Part shown: positions 23,868 through 37,036 of the stretch, piece after piece | How the letters are laid out: each line of letters opens with the position of its first letter | Numbering within the stretch: the stretch's first letter is position 1 | Notes under the pieces: model-generated | The model's input: only the letters and a program-made list of their open reading frames with translations | What the model was told of the DNA's origin: nothing | The model's database searches: none | Translations under genes and position numbers: made by a program | DNA from: Tubiluchus corallicola | Lineage: Eukaryota; Priapulida; Priapulimorpha; Priapulimorphida; Tubiluchidae | Direction of reading: 5' to 3' | Length of the DNA stretch: 64,000 nucleotides | Assembly (NCBI GenBank): GCA_030141605.1 | Contig: JAQGDQ010000052.1 | Coordinates: 372,001-436,000 of the forward strand

Positions 23868-26800
23868 GCCATCTAGCCTCTTACCAAAGATAAGCAATAC
23901 ATTGACGGAGATGTCCTAGCCACCTTCGGATGCATTAACATTGAAAAAAGCGTAAAATTCAATTGTGACGAAGCATGTTACAAAAGTTATAGGCATGATA
24001 TCAGGACTTTTGGCGCCTATTCTTGTTCGAATTAATGTTACCCCATAATGTTATAGACAGGTTACATAATTATGTTTATTTCATAAGCAGGTTCAGACCT
24101 GTAAGACAGGTTGATCTTTATAAACAGATTACTTTTACTGAATGGATTATTAATGTCAGAGTCTCACTCAGGTTCTGAATTACACTGAATTACAGCCAAA
24201 AAATTACACTTACATACTACTAAAGTGGGGCAATCAATTAAGGTGCGACCGGCTTCAGCGGGACCGTCGACAAGTAATGTTTCATGCAATTCTGTTTTTC
24301 TGAATTTTGCTAGCTTAAAAAATTACTTACAGATTCAAACCTGTGGCACAAAAAATAACTTTCGGAGTTCCACTAAAGTTGCCCCTGTAAGTCCTTAATA
24401 TATGCTTGTAGAATAGCTCATCACGTTTATTTGCTTCATAGTACAATGGCGTAAGGTGCAACTGTAAGAGCCTGTGCAAAAATTGAGTGCGCCAGGAATC
24501 TGTGAACTCTATTTGCAAAGTTTTAGCACTTTAGAATTGTCTGTGTTACCGTTCATTGTGTTTGTACCCCGTCGCAAAAGGTTATGTTCCACTCTTTATT
24601 ATTTAAAGTCATCAAAAATTCGAGTTGTTAACAGAAAAATAGCAAGCAATGCTTACTTTCACCTCAAAGGAGCAACCAACATGACCCGTAAGGCATTGCA
24701 CTACAGTCATTATCGAATCAATGCTGAAAAAAGGTAAACCATAAATATCGTCGTTGCAGCCTGCGAAATAGAATCTAATTGTCTTAGCGTTCTGTCACTT
24801 GACATCAGCGCCTATTAATGTAAATAGTTGTAGGAGGCCATCTAGCCTCTTATCAAAGATAAGCAATACATTAACGGAGATGTCCTAGCCACCTTCGGAT
24901 GCATTAACATTGAAAAAAGCGTAAAATTCAATTGTGACGAAGCATGGTACAAAAGTTATAGGCATGATATCAGGACTTTTGGCGCCTATTCTTGTTCGAA
25001 TTAATGTTACCGCATAATGTTATAGACAGGTTACATAATTATGTTTATTTCATAAGCAGGTTCAGACCTGTAAGACAGGTTGATCTTTATAAACAGATTA
25101 CTTTTACTGAATGGATTATTAATGTCAGTGTCTCACTCAGGTTCTGCGACTTTGGTATTACTCTGTAAACCTACTGTACCAACACTGTACAGCCATTTGA
25201 TGGCAGCACTACGTTGTAACACTTTGGAGCTGGCCATCCACTAAGGAAAAAAGCGAAAGCTACTATTATACTTTCCTCGTAATAATTAGCACGTGCATTA
25301 AGTCATTAGCAGTAATGAGCACTAACGCTTTTCCATCAGTGCACTATCCCACTTAATCATAATGATTAGTAATTTGGTTTTGAATTAAAACAAGCCAAGC
25401 GTGACTTCATAGTGTTTCTACAATTATTGGCTTGTCTCCTCTAGTAACCATCCAAGCATAATTAGCCTAATCATTTCACATGTATAAGATGATATCTCCA
25501 TATCTCCTGGGCTACAAGATTATACCATTGCAGGATGCCGCCTTAGGCGCTTTATGGCTACATTTACACTAAAGTGCAACACTAGAACGATCTATTGAGC
25601 TAGCAAACCTAGCATAAACGAATTATTGCATAACTTGGGTGTCATATTTAATGAAGCGTGAACAGTTGCAGCCTATATTTACAGTTATAAAAATATATCA
25701 GTGGTTTAGCTAGTTTATATTAAAAATAAACAGCTTTTTAAAGATGAAAATATGAGAATATCTTCTAAAATAGTTTATCAGTAGAAAATAAGTCTAAGAA
25801 TAATAAACTGGATGTTAGCTATTAATTAAAGCCATCACAGAAGTTTTACTAGTAAACAAACTATTACAATTAAAAGCTTAAACAATTGTGTAACACACAG
25901 CTATAACGTTTATAAACTACTGATAAAGGGTGCCTGACATTAGAAAATTGCAGTGTATTCACTAATATCGTTTTACTAACGGCATTTAAACGACATCCTA
26001 AGCCAAAAAATTACACTTACATACTACTAAAGTGGGGCAATCAATTAAGGTGCGACCGGCTTCAGCGGGACCGTCGACAAGTAATGTTTCATGCAATTCT
26101 GTTTTTCTGAATTTTGCTAGCTTAAAAAATTACTTACAGATTCAAACCTGTGGCACAAAAAATAACTTTCGGAGTTCCACTAAAGTTGCCCCTGTAAGTC
26201 CTTAATATATGCTTGTAGAATAGCTCATCACGTTTATTTGCTTCATAGTACAATGGCGTAAGGTGCAACTGTAAGAGCCTGTGCAAAAATTGAGTGCGCC
26301 AGGAATCTGTGAACTCTATTTGCAAAGTTTTAGCACTTTAGAATTGTCTGTGTTACCGTTCATTGTGTTTGTACCCCGTCGCAAAAGGTTATGTTCCACT
26401 CTTTATTATTTAAAGTCATCAAAAATTCGAGTTGTTAACAGAAAAATAGCAAGCAATGCTTACTTTCACCTCAAAGGAGCAACCAACATGACCCGTAAGG
26501 CATTGCACTACAGTCATTATCGAATCAATGCTGAAAAAAGGTAAACCATAAATATCGTCGTTGCAGCCTGCGAAATAGAATCTAATTGTCTTAGCGTTCT
26601 GTCACTTGACATCAGCGCCTATTAATGTAAATAGTTGTAGGAGGCCATCTAGCCTCTTATCAAAGATAAGCAATACATTAACGGAGATGTCCTAGCCACC
26701 TTCGGATGCATTAACATTGAAAAAAGCGTAAAATTCAATTGTGACGAAGCATGGTACAAAAGTTATAGGCATGATATCAGGACTTTTGGCGCCTATTCTT

Positions 26801-28319
26801 GTTCGAATTAATGTTACCGCATAATGTTATAGACAGGTTACATAATTATGTTTATTTCATAAGCAGGTTCAGACCTGTAAGACAGGTTGATCTTTATAAA
26901 CAGATTACTTTTACTGAATGGATTATTAATGTCAGTGTCTCACTCAGGTTCTGCGACTTTGGTATTACTCTGTAAACCTACTGTACCAACACTGTACAGC
27001 CATTTGATGGCAGCACTACGTTGTAACACTTTGGAGCTGGCCATCCACTAAGGAAAAAAGCGAAAGCTACTATTATACTTTCCTCGTAATAATTAGCACG
27101 TGCATTAAGTCATTAGCAGTAATGAGCACTAACGCTTTTCCATCAGTGCACTATCCCACTTAATCATAATGATTAGTAATTTGGTTTTGAATTAAAACAA
27201 GCCAAGCGTGACTTCATAGTGTTTCTACAATTATTGGCTTGTCTCCTCTAGTAACCATCCAAGCATAATTAGCCTAATCATTTCACATGTATAAGATGAT
27301 ATCTCCATATCTCCTGGGCTACAAGATTATACCATTGCAGGATGCCGCCTTAGGCGCTTTATGGCTACATTTACACTAAAGTGCAACACTAGAACGATCT
27401 ATTGAGCTAGCAAACGTAGCATAAACGAATTATTGCATAACTTGGGTGTCATATTTAATGAAGCGTGAACAGTTGCAGCCTATATTTACAGTTATAAAAA
27501 TATATCAGTGGTTTAGCTAGTTTATATTAAAAATAAACAGCTTTTTAAAGATGAAAATATGAGAATATCTTCTAAAATAGTTTATCAGTAGAAAATAAGT
27601 CTAAGAATAATAAACTGGATGTTAGCTATTAATTAAAGCCATCACAGAAGTTTTACTAGTAAACAAACTATTACAATTAAAAGCTTAAACAATTGTGTAA
27701 CACACAGCTATAACGTTTATAAACTACTGATAAAGGGTGCCTGACATTAGAAAATTGCAGTGTATTCACTAATATCGTTTTACTAACGGCATTTAAACGA
27801 CATCCTAAGCCAAAAAATTACACTTACATACTACTAAAGTGGGGCAATCAATTAAGGTGCGACCGGCTTCAGCGGGACCGTCGACAAGTAATGTTTCATG
27901 CAATTCTGTTTTTCTGAATTTTGCTAGCTTAAAAAATTACTTACAGATTCAAACCTGTGGCACAAAAAATAACTTTCGGAGTTCCACTAAAGTTGCCCCT
28001 GTAAGTCCTTAATATATGCTTGTAGAATAGCTCATCACGTTTATTTGCTTCATAGTACAATGGCGTAAGGTGCAACTGTAAGAGCCTGTGCAAAAATTGA
28101 GTGCGCCAGGAATCTGTGAACTCTATTTGCAAAGTTTTAGCACTTTAGAATTGTCTGTGTTACCGTTCATTGTGTTTGTACCCCGTCGCAAAAGGTTATG
28201 TTCCACTCTTTATTATTTAAAGTCATCAAAAATTCGAGTTGTTAACAGAAAGATAGCAAGCAATGCTTACTTTCACCTCAAAGGAGCAACCAACATGACC
28301 CGTAAGGCATTGCACTACA
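23868..28319. repeat. young tandem array with an exact 1807-bp period, first copy internally deleted
   Basis: The order of blocks is A0 (23868-24177), 17-bp filler, C0 (24195-24705), D0 (24706-24836), A1 (24837-25146), B1 (25147-26001), C1 (26002-26512), D1 (26513-26643), A2 (26644-26953), B2 (26954-27808) and C2 (27809-28319). Every comparable position is offset by exactly 1807 bp. By eye A1/A2, B1/B2 and C0/C1/C2 differ at only a few bases (for example CAAACCTAGC versus CAAACGTAGC in B, and one A/G change in C2). A0 is a little more diverged. Block B (855 bp) is absent from the first copy and D is absent from the last. The array is either a very recent tandem duplication or an assembly artefact. 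Confidence 0.97.
24331..24508 (-). other. candidate exon repeated three times in the 1807-bp array
   Basis: On the minus strand an acceptor-like TTTTGCAAATAG precedes an open stretch reading FTDSWRTQFLHRLLQLHLTP, then LYYEANKRDELFYKHILRTY, then RGNFSGTPKVIFCATGLN. A strong donor-like CT|GTAAGTAA follows. Identical copies are at 26138-26315 and 27945-28122. Composition is balanced and more protein-like than other frames here, and a stop coincides with the donor, as expected if translation relies on splicing. I recognise no family. A second open piece just downstream on the minus strand (about 24200-24295, HETLLVDGPAEAGRTLIDCP) also looks protein-like. The three copies are identical because they are young, so conservation among them is not evidence of selection. 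It could be chance. Confidence 0.25.
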
Positions 28320-29465
28320 AGGCGAGGCCATATACGACATGTCCTAAATTTCTGAATAATTTTACTAACGTTAGACTTATTAATTAATGATTTAGAGAAT
28401 TTGTTCTTGTTCATATGCCTTATCATGTGCTTTTGGTGTGCTTATCAGAAGCCAAGTAATCTTGATTTGACGCCCAGGTCTGTGTAGCTGGTGCTGCTAC
28501 TGGTTAACACTGTAGAACGATACCGAGCCAAGTATCTGGATTTGCCTGCGAGGTCTGTGTGGCTGGTGCTGCCTGCTGGCCAAGCGTGTGAAGCCAACCA
28601 GATAAGGTACTCTTGATTGTCTCTCTATCTTACAAATAACGATGTGTCGATTACAGGTCCTAAAAAGCTACAATCCAGACACGAGAACGTTAACACACTA
28701 GATCCGGATTCAAGAAAGTAAAGACACGTCCTGGACATTTTGTCTAGTGTGAACGGGGTTACTGACTGGCAGTGCAAACACGTAAAATAATTCGTGCTCG
28801 CCTCATGTCGAGCACTTGTATGAACACGGCCTTAGTTAATAAGTTTTATTGGCTATTAGACGCCTGACAAATAAATGTAATTAATCACACGCCCCATAAA
28901 CGATTACCGATATTTTTATTATACCCGCGAAATTGCTTGCCGTCCTTGATTCTATCAAGCCTCGCCTGTGCTGAAAAAACCATGGTGCTGTGGAAATCGT
29001 TATGTAATCCTGGATTTCACTCTGCTGCTATTATTGGCTTTAAGTCCTGAAGCATAATTTTCGACGAATTCATCGAAGAATGACAGAAAAAACATTATCA
29101 CGGCCACTTTAATGCGAAATCTAGCGCAAAGTGCTGGCAACATCCGGAATTAAATTCATCCACTCTTGGAGAAAGAGGTGCTACTTACGATCATCAATAC
29201 GCAGAGCTTCTAATGAAATCACGAATTGAATTTGAGCCTGCTTGGGATTTAAAATATCAATATAAAGCTGCACTTTCAAGCTTTCATAAGCCATTTAATT
29301 CACAAGTAAAGAAATTTTTATTCTGGGTTTGTACTCAGGCAGACCTCCTCTTCAGTACATTTTTCTAACCAAATAAAATTCAAAATGTCTGTCCATTTTG
29401 CGTTTATCTGCTTATTTAATTGCCTACCTGCATAACCCCTCTTACTTTCCCGGCTACTTGTCTGT
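28320..29465. other. no gene; one ~75-bp two-copy tandem repeat
   Basis: Around 28450 and 28524 the phrase AGCCAAGTA..TTGATTTG or TGGATTTG followed by AGGTCTGTGTRGCTGGTGCTG occurs twice, about 75 bp apart. The rest has no recognisable content. Confidence 0.5.
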
Positions 29466-29580
29466 CTGCCTTTTAGTCAGTCAGCCACTCACTCACTCAG
29501 TCGGTCGGTCGGTCAATCAATCTGTTTGTCTGTCTGTCCGTCCATCTATCTGTGTCTGTCTCTCTGCATGTCTGTGAGTC
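29466..29580. repeat. compound tetranucleotide repeat
   Basis: Successive short runs of GTCA, CTCA, GTCG, ATCA, TGTC, CGTC and CTAT give an imperfect TCNG/TCTG tetranucleotide tract. Confidence 0.8.
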
Positions 29581-32028
29581 CAAAGCCACATTCCATCCTG
29601 TGCAATCGCTGGTCATTATAATACCCCAATCTGAATTGTCATCATATAAATTTCTCACAATTACACCTTTACAGTGTTCATTAATGAATCAATTTTTTAA
29701 CTAAATTTCTTTTTTAATTGCAATCAAATGAAAAAATGGGTTTCAATGGATCCTTAAAAACTATTTCACTTAATACCTTTATAATACTTACATGTTGGGA
29801 AGGCTAAAAGCACTCCAATAATTGCCTTCAAAGGAAAAAGTGAATTTGCTGGAAATATTCATACAGATTGCGTGTTCATTGGTTAAATAACTAAACGGTC
29901 CATTACTTATGTCTAATCGTCCCCACACGTTGTGCTTTTTCGTTTACTTCAAATACGACATAGCGTACGCAAGAGCGCTCAGACCATGCCTTTAGCGCAC
30001 TGTTTCCCAAGAGTAATGCGGATATTAGTGCTTTCTTGTTATCAGGAGAATTTTTTACATAAACTGGCATAAATTGATATAAAAGAATTTTGTCTCAAAA
30101 CACACACTGTCATTTGATATCACAGACACGATATTAAGCTTCACTCTAAACTATTATAAACCAAATGAATTCTAGTAGAGACGGCCCAGATTTATTACTG
30201 TGTGCCGCACTAACGCTTTGTAAGCCTACAAAGTTTTTTTATAATGACTACATTTACTATATTTAAGTCCTACAATACATTTATCTTTGCACCTCGCTAT
30301 CGATCATTCATTGATAATGGCAAGTTTGAGTTTCACGTGCAACCAACAACTGAACAATGCGACTGTGGGGCTTATAGCCACGTTTGTTCATTTGCCTCAT
30401 GCCCTCATCTAGCAGAACTCATCTTTAAAATATGGACTAAAATCTTCTCATTATGCGAAAGTTCTCTTGTTTATTGTAAAAACCTTGGCTACTTATCATT
30501 ATTTCCTTCTTTTTTGATATTAATAGTGCACTGCCTAGTAAAATGAAAGATATTGGTTTGATCTAACGAGATGACAAAAAAAATGTATGTAGGTATAACA
30601 AATTGCAGCGTCAGTGTCTTGTGAGCATTTCAGTTTGGTACCTGCAACTGTATTCTCAAAATTATGCGCTTTGTGCGAGAAAAAAACGCGCCGCGTAAAT
30701 GATGCAAATTTTCATGCTGCGAAAACATTGTGAACAATATATTAGCTGACCGGAAAAAAGCAATGTATACTTCATACACAATACATGAAGAAACAGACTG
30801 GAGAGAATAATAACACGCTACAGAACTTGAAGTACGAACTATCATCGCCGGCATTGAAAATAACCCAAGCACATCTAGTCGGTTACCGCGAACCTTTCTT
30901 GAAAAACACAAGAAGCTTGTTTTCCAATATTGTTCTCATGTTTCAGGCAGTTGTTGGCAACTTGCAGCCACATTCATCAAATGCCACCCAAGCACTCCCT
31001 TCAACTATCAGTAATTGAATACCAAAACTCAAGTTTTTTTTGTTAACCATTAATTTATAATCATTAATCTTATAGTTGTGCATATTGACATTTCATGCGA
31101 TATACACACGGTGTACACTGTATTCAGTATAATCGTGCCCGGTTAAGAGTTCATCCACAGTATAAAATTCCTTCCGAATTATTTATACCGAGAAATTTTT
31201 TTCCTTAGTTTTGAGAAATTCCTTCCCTGAGAACCACATGTCTCTCGTAACAAAAAGTCCCCCTTTTTGAGAATTAATATTGTACATAAAATTGATAGCA
31301 TTGTAAATTAGATTTATGTCGTGCTTTGGCTTTCACACACACAACGAAAAATAGGACCACTTTTGGTAAAGCAGTGATATATGAACGCCTGAAGAAGACG
31401 CCTGGAGTAAACAATGCCCGTTACCAAATTCTTCGCAGCAAACGACAAAGACAATGGCAAATGATAAAGAAAGAAAGAAAAAGAAGGAAGAGAGGGGGAA
31501 GTGGAAGAGTTACCTTTGCTATATTGAACTTGAAAACAAACATATGAACTTAACAACTAAAATGTAGAAAGATATTACTTGAATAAAAAGTGTGTGCCGT
31601 TTTTTGGTCACTGAAAATCTTGTTTGACTTTATCAATAATGAGTTTTTTTGTTGGATAAGAGCATAATCCATCATCAAAGCCATGCAATTTGTGCAATTA
31701 CTTTTCAAGCCATCTCGATAACTGGCGGGATAAATGGATGAAACGTTCTGGATTACCGTGCTTAAATGAACGTTTGATCGACGATTGTCCAACATAATTT
31801 TGTAAAACTTACCTGAATAAGATTTTCATGGGTGAGGATTTTTATAGCTACTCTGATCAAATTATAAACGAAGGCTTATTTGTTCTCCTTTTCATATTCC
31901 GATTTTTCAATTCAATTTTTCATTACCAATTTTGCTGAAACACTAACTTCAGCATGATTTCGCTTTTTGAAAACTTGACTAAAAATCTAAAAAGTTGTAT
32001 GTTGTATAACTGTCAAAAGGCCCCAGTA
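29581..32028. other. no recognisable feature
   Basis: Frames of up to 100 codons (30244-30546) lack recognisable motifs and are not bounded by convincing splice sites. No repeat copies were found within the window. Confidence 0.4.
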
Positions 32029-32128
32029 AACTAAACTAAAGCGATTAAACTAAACTAAACTAAACTAAGCTAAGCCAAGCCAAGCCAAACCAACCCAACA
32101 AAACCTAACCAAACCAAATTAAACTAAA
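32029..32128. repeat. degenerate pentanucleotide repeat (TAAAC/CAAGC/CAAAC)
   Basis: Units of five bases drift from TAAAC through TAAGC and CAAGC to CAACC and CTAAC across the tract, showing stepwise mutation of one 5-mer. Confidence 0.85.
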
Positions 32129-35098
32129 GTCTACACAATACTGTGATTATGTTTCCGTCCTAGATCACTAAAATGAGGTCTAGAAAAGGCTCCTTAATAG
32201 TCTCATTATAGCCTCTTTTCGAAAAAAGATGTAAAAATTTGTAAGCTAACTGAAGAACGTTTATTGCCCGTATGACTTAAAACGGCGTTTTTGCACTCCT
32301 TGGTCATTTTCTTTTAATAAAACAGTACATATCTTAACAGTCGGTTCTGTGCGCCATATTTGCTCTGCCCATGCTCATTTTGGTCTTCAGGGAGTTAAAT
32401 AATGAAACTTGGCAAAACGAAATTAAATTTAGGCAAACTAAACTAACGAGTCAACATTATTGCCTTATGAAATGAAAAGATTATATTTGTTCGCCCATAT
32501 TAAATTTCATACTAATGGATAAATGACAGCATTAGATTGTATATACACGATTAAACAGGAGGCAAAACTTCACGCGAAACAGGTTGACAAGTAGTTTCAG
32601 TGAGATAAAAAAGTCACTGATAAGGCAACTCGAATGGATGCGAAGTCTAAAAAAGTTCTGGCAAATTTTTATTTTTTCGTCAGGAAAGTGAATTTCAAAA
32701 ATGTTTTGCCTATTTCCCTTACCATCGTTTACATGACATGGTTCAATTTTCAAGTACATTGATGTCTTAGTCTTAGCGCTAGGCCGGCCCTAACGCTTTC
32801 TAACACTTGGTCTTAACAGTTCAACTATAATTCTTAGCCACTAGCCTTCAGCTTTCTCAGGCACACGTACAATCTGTTGTTTTGCATGCATCTTCGTGGA
32901 ATACACTGTAACATGGTGTTTTCCCTTAAAGGAAAACCCCACGTAATCTTAAACTATACCAGAAAACAATCTACTCTATAAAATTAAGAAAAGGAACACA
33001 GTATTTGTTCAAGAATGACTTACGTGAAAGAATTATTACATTAGAAACGTAATTTCGCGTTCACGTTCTAGTTCCTCGCGTTACATGCATTTCGCCATTC
33101 GCTTATTTGATGGGCACTAGCGCCTGCATCTCGGGAACGGGTGCTATACCTCTCAGGTCAGAGGTGTTCGTTGTGCACACGTTCGAGAGCTCATGCGTGA
33201 GCACAGTGTTAAACTTGTGTAATTTCAATTTAAAACCTAAAATTTGTTGTGTATCTTATATTGTAGTACTTCAATTTTGTCTTTTGCAAACACACATGCA
33301 GTACGCTTGTGGAATGTTTATACCCGTTGAAAATTATGTTCAATTCTGACGTCATCACTAGCTAAGCTTGCCCTTCCCCATTTAATAAGTCGTGAAAAAT
33401 CACCCTGCTTGCCTTTAACTTTTCATAGTTAAAAATCTGATCGGGTAACAACGAGTCTTCAGCCCAGTAAAATCAAGGCTCTAAGCCGCCGACACATGCA
33501 CGGTTTTAGTAAAATATGAACACGCAGCTTTTTATTTTTTATACCTTGCTGATAAACATAGAGAGGTGAATCAGCAAAACTGAATAAAATACTTTACATA
33601 GAAAAATATAAAAGATGCATAAAAAGTAAAACTTTCACATAACCTCACTTACAGATATCATATTACTTCTTCACTTTTTCACTTACAGACTTACAGGCAT
33701 CTTACTATTCAAAACGCATACGTATTAAATTTTAATGTTGTGAAGTGAGAAAGATGCAAGATCAAGATGCAATGTAATTTACTTTCGCACGTAATCAATA
33801 ATTCGGTGATTAATGGACGGTGTAATGGCTTAGAAATAAACAAGTAAAATTACTTTATATAATAGTTAGCTCTGTGATTAATGAGACGTGTGTGATTAAA
33901 ACTACATCACCTACAACTGTTTAACACGCCTAAAGAAAATCATAGTTTTATAAATAATTTAATTATCTTGCATACAGCTGCCGTGCTCAGTTTTCTGAAA
34001 CACGTTTTCTTAATTAGAGCGCAAGTCCGTAACTGAAAAGTTTTACCAAAATCAACAGTTTGCTTAGGATAAAAAGAGAGTTTAACAGCCAGTCCGTATT
34101 CAAAACCATAACATAAAAGCGACACTACTTTATTGATTTGCTTTTTTCTGATGAACTAAGAATGAGGTAACTAACCCTGTGTTAGTAACTCATAGCGCTA
34201 CGGTATTTAAACAATATCGGCCCTAACGATTTCCGTCGACTCAAAAGTCCTAACTCAAAGTGAGTAACGTGAAATGTACCATTGGGAAAAAACTCTTAGA
34301 TTTAAGACGTGACTCCGACTAGAATTTCACTGACTTCATGTAATATCTAAAAACGTAGGATCCACTCTTAGCTCGTCGGCCGGAAGGATTTATTTTAGCT
34401 GCAAAACATTTATTGTAAGCCTATTTTAAAAAATTGATACAGTTGATTTAGCTAAAGTCATTCTTATTAGTCGATCGAAGGCGAGATATATTCTTAACTG
34501 TCTTCTCGGCCTGAAAGTCGTAATAAACCACACTTGTGCTTTTCCATGCCATACCATCACTTATTTGTGCCATTAAATTGTGCTTAAATGTTATATAAAT
34601 AATAGTTAGTTATTTATACAAATAATAGTTTTTAAACATAGACCATGATGTACTACGTCGTAACACCTTTTTCGTGACACGGCGCACACGCTGCAAAGTG
34701 TTGTATGTCTGTACAATTTGTCTGAGATGGATTTTTGCTTGTCTGCTGGATGAACTCGATATAACAAGCTTTGTCAGAAGCAGATTTTTATTAAATCGTA
34801 CTTAGTTTTTTGGCTCAGACAAACTGGGCAGACTGCATGATGTAATGCAATGTGCGTGTGTGTGTGCAAATGTTGCAGTATGGGGATACTTCATATATTT
34901 TGCTTGAAATTGTTACCAATTCTATATCATGTAGATCGAAGAAGCTACAAAAGATATGTAGGTCAAGTTGCCAGAAATAACGTTTTTATTTAAATTTTCT
35001 CTCGTGCGACGTTGTTAGGTTGGTTACTTTTTAAGTAGTGGTTGCTTATTTTTGACCTCACTTTATAGTACTTAATTCACAAAATACACATAAATTAC
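32129..35098. other. no recognisable feature
   Basis: AT-rich DNA with short frames only. A brief (GT)n run lies near 34854-34866. Confidence 0.4.
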
Positions 35099-35101
35099 TT
35101 A

Positions 35102-35298
35102 AGTGGCATTTACCTGGCATCCGAAATGCGTTATGCGTTATCTACCTGCGGAATGGCTGCGTTTAAAAATGAATAGGAAATAGCTGCAGAAAAAATAACG
35201 CATAACACAGGTCAGATAAACGGGTGTATTGAAAACAATCTAAAGCGATTTTATCTATTCCACATCCACCCACGCACATTCTTTACGTTAGCGCCACT
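35102..35298. mobile_element. 197-bp MITE, PIF/Harbinger-like, copy 2
   Basis: The left end is AGTGGCATTTACCTGGCATC; the reverse complement of the right end is AGTGGCGCTAACGTAAAGAA. Direct TTA repeats flank the element (35099-35101 and 35299-35301), fitting the 3-bp TWA target preference of PIF/Harbinger elements. The body is related to 4182-4362 in opposite orientation. There is no coding capacity, so mobility would need a transposase encoded elsewhere. Confidence 0.8.
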
Positions 35299-35301
35299 TT
35301 A

Positions 35302-36067
35302 CGTGACGAAAGTTCTGACCCAGCTTGTACGCAATAGGCTTAAACCGTCTGATACTGTTTATTAGTCGGTAAAAAATTAATTAATGAAGGATTGTTGAAA
35401 TTCCAATGGAAAGCATAGATCAAAGAAAGCCGCCGTGTCACATGAAGCCGTGACCAGCATTATTTAGTTTCTACAACACGCATCATTGATCACTCTGTGA
35501 AGCAACTGTTTTGATAACAAGGTTTATGCGTCATTTTTTACTGTTAATATTGTTTCGCGTTGGCTTGTTCAATCATTTTATTCGCATTGCCACGTAATTC
35601 GAATGATTCAGTTCTTTCTTCTGTGCCAGCTTCATGTGGACCCTCTTGACAATGCCAGCAACACGAGGCTCCCCTCGCGACACCAAATGATGTCAATTAT
35701 ACAAAATAACTATTGAACATTAAAAATACAAAATGTAGCTTTTCACCAGGACTTGAGGTGTAAAAATTGATAGACAATCGGTAATATTATTGCAAATAAT
35801 AAAAAATACGTAATTGTAAAATTAAAGAAAACTCAAATTTGTGTCGTCATCTTCAGAGATCTAAAAGACAATATACCATATTCTAAACACTATGTGTTTA
35901 AAAACTACGAAGGTAATTATCAAAATTAAGAGAACGACTAAATAGTTACTTAAGTATAATTATGATATGTCACTCGCTATTTTACCGTCATACTGCAGAA
36001 TCACGTTTCTTAAAAAGAAAAACTGTTCGGTACAAATAATACCATCAAATGTGGTAATGCTTAACCG
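35302..36067. other. no recognisable feature
   Basis: AT-rich sequence between two DNA transposons. No ORF or repeat was recognised. Confidence 0.4.
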
Positions 36068-36075
36068 CAAAGGTG
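36068..36075. repeat. target-site duplication (left), CAAAGGTG
   Basis: Identical to 37178-37185; eight bases, the length made by hAT transposases. Confidence 0.9.
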
Positions 36076-37003
36076 CAAGCCTGGATCTACGATATGGGCA
36101 ACCTGGGCATTTGCCCAGGGGCCCTTGAACCAAGAGGGGCCCTTTGCAATTGGGTATATATATATATGTTTTCCTCATGACTCAATTTAAACGCGAGCCA
36201 CGGCGGCTGGCACTTCTCCGACAGCCCCTGAACACAGCACTCGGTACTCCTGCAGAACTTCACCTGCTATCTAATCAGAATAAAATAAAAGTTGTTTACA
36301 ATAAATGAGGTCTCATGATTGTCTGTCGTATAAGTCATTTTGATGATTTCACAGGTAATGATTGGCAGCAGCTCACAATATACTGTTGATTGGCTAAAAA
36401 TAAATCGGGGCGGGACTGATAAAACATTACCAATCCAAGATCAGTTGTCCAGCGAACGAATAAGACAGTGTATGTGTGCAACCGATCCGTGATCAGATAT
36501 ATTGCATGTTCGAAAAGAGCAGGGAAAATAATAATAGATCACACAATCAGGCAATACACAATATACACAATGTACACCACCAAAAACATAAATATTACAC
36601 ACATACTGTAGGGGTTCTGTATAACAGGTTACAGTGGGAGTGATTGTAGAGGGGCCATATCTCTTGCTGAATCAAGCAGAGTCCTGTATGTGCATCCTGA
36701 TGGCAGCAGTGTGACGTGTGCGTTGAGTGGGTGATCTGGGTCATTTGTTATTGTCTGTGACAGTGCAAGGTGTGTTAGAACTCTGTGACTGAGCTTTGGA
36801 AGCTTTGGTGTGGGATGCTTTGTGATTTTGAATTCATTCATTCATTTTATCATTGTCACTTGTATTTTAGAGTGAGATGGTAATATTTGGTTTATTGAAC
36901 TGGTCAGAGATTTGCTCCATCCTCAGCTGGACCAGTCATTCAGCTTTGGACCAATAGGTGTGTAATTTGACATGCTCACATGATTGAAGTTGGCTGTAGC
37001 ACA

Positions 37004-37036
<33 letters not shown>

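Noticed and set aside
32029-32128. Interstitial telomere repeat
   Set aside because: Units are TAAAC/CAAAC-type pentamers, not TTAGGG, TTAGG or TTAGGC.
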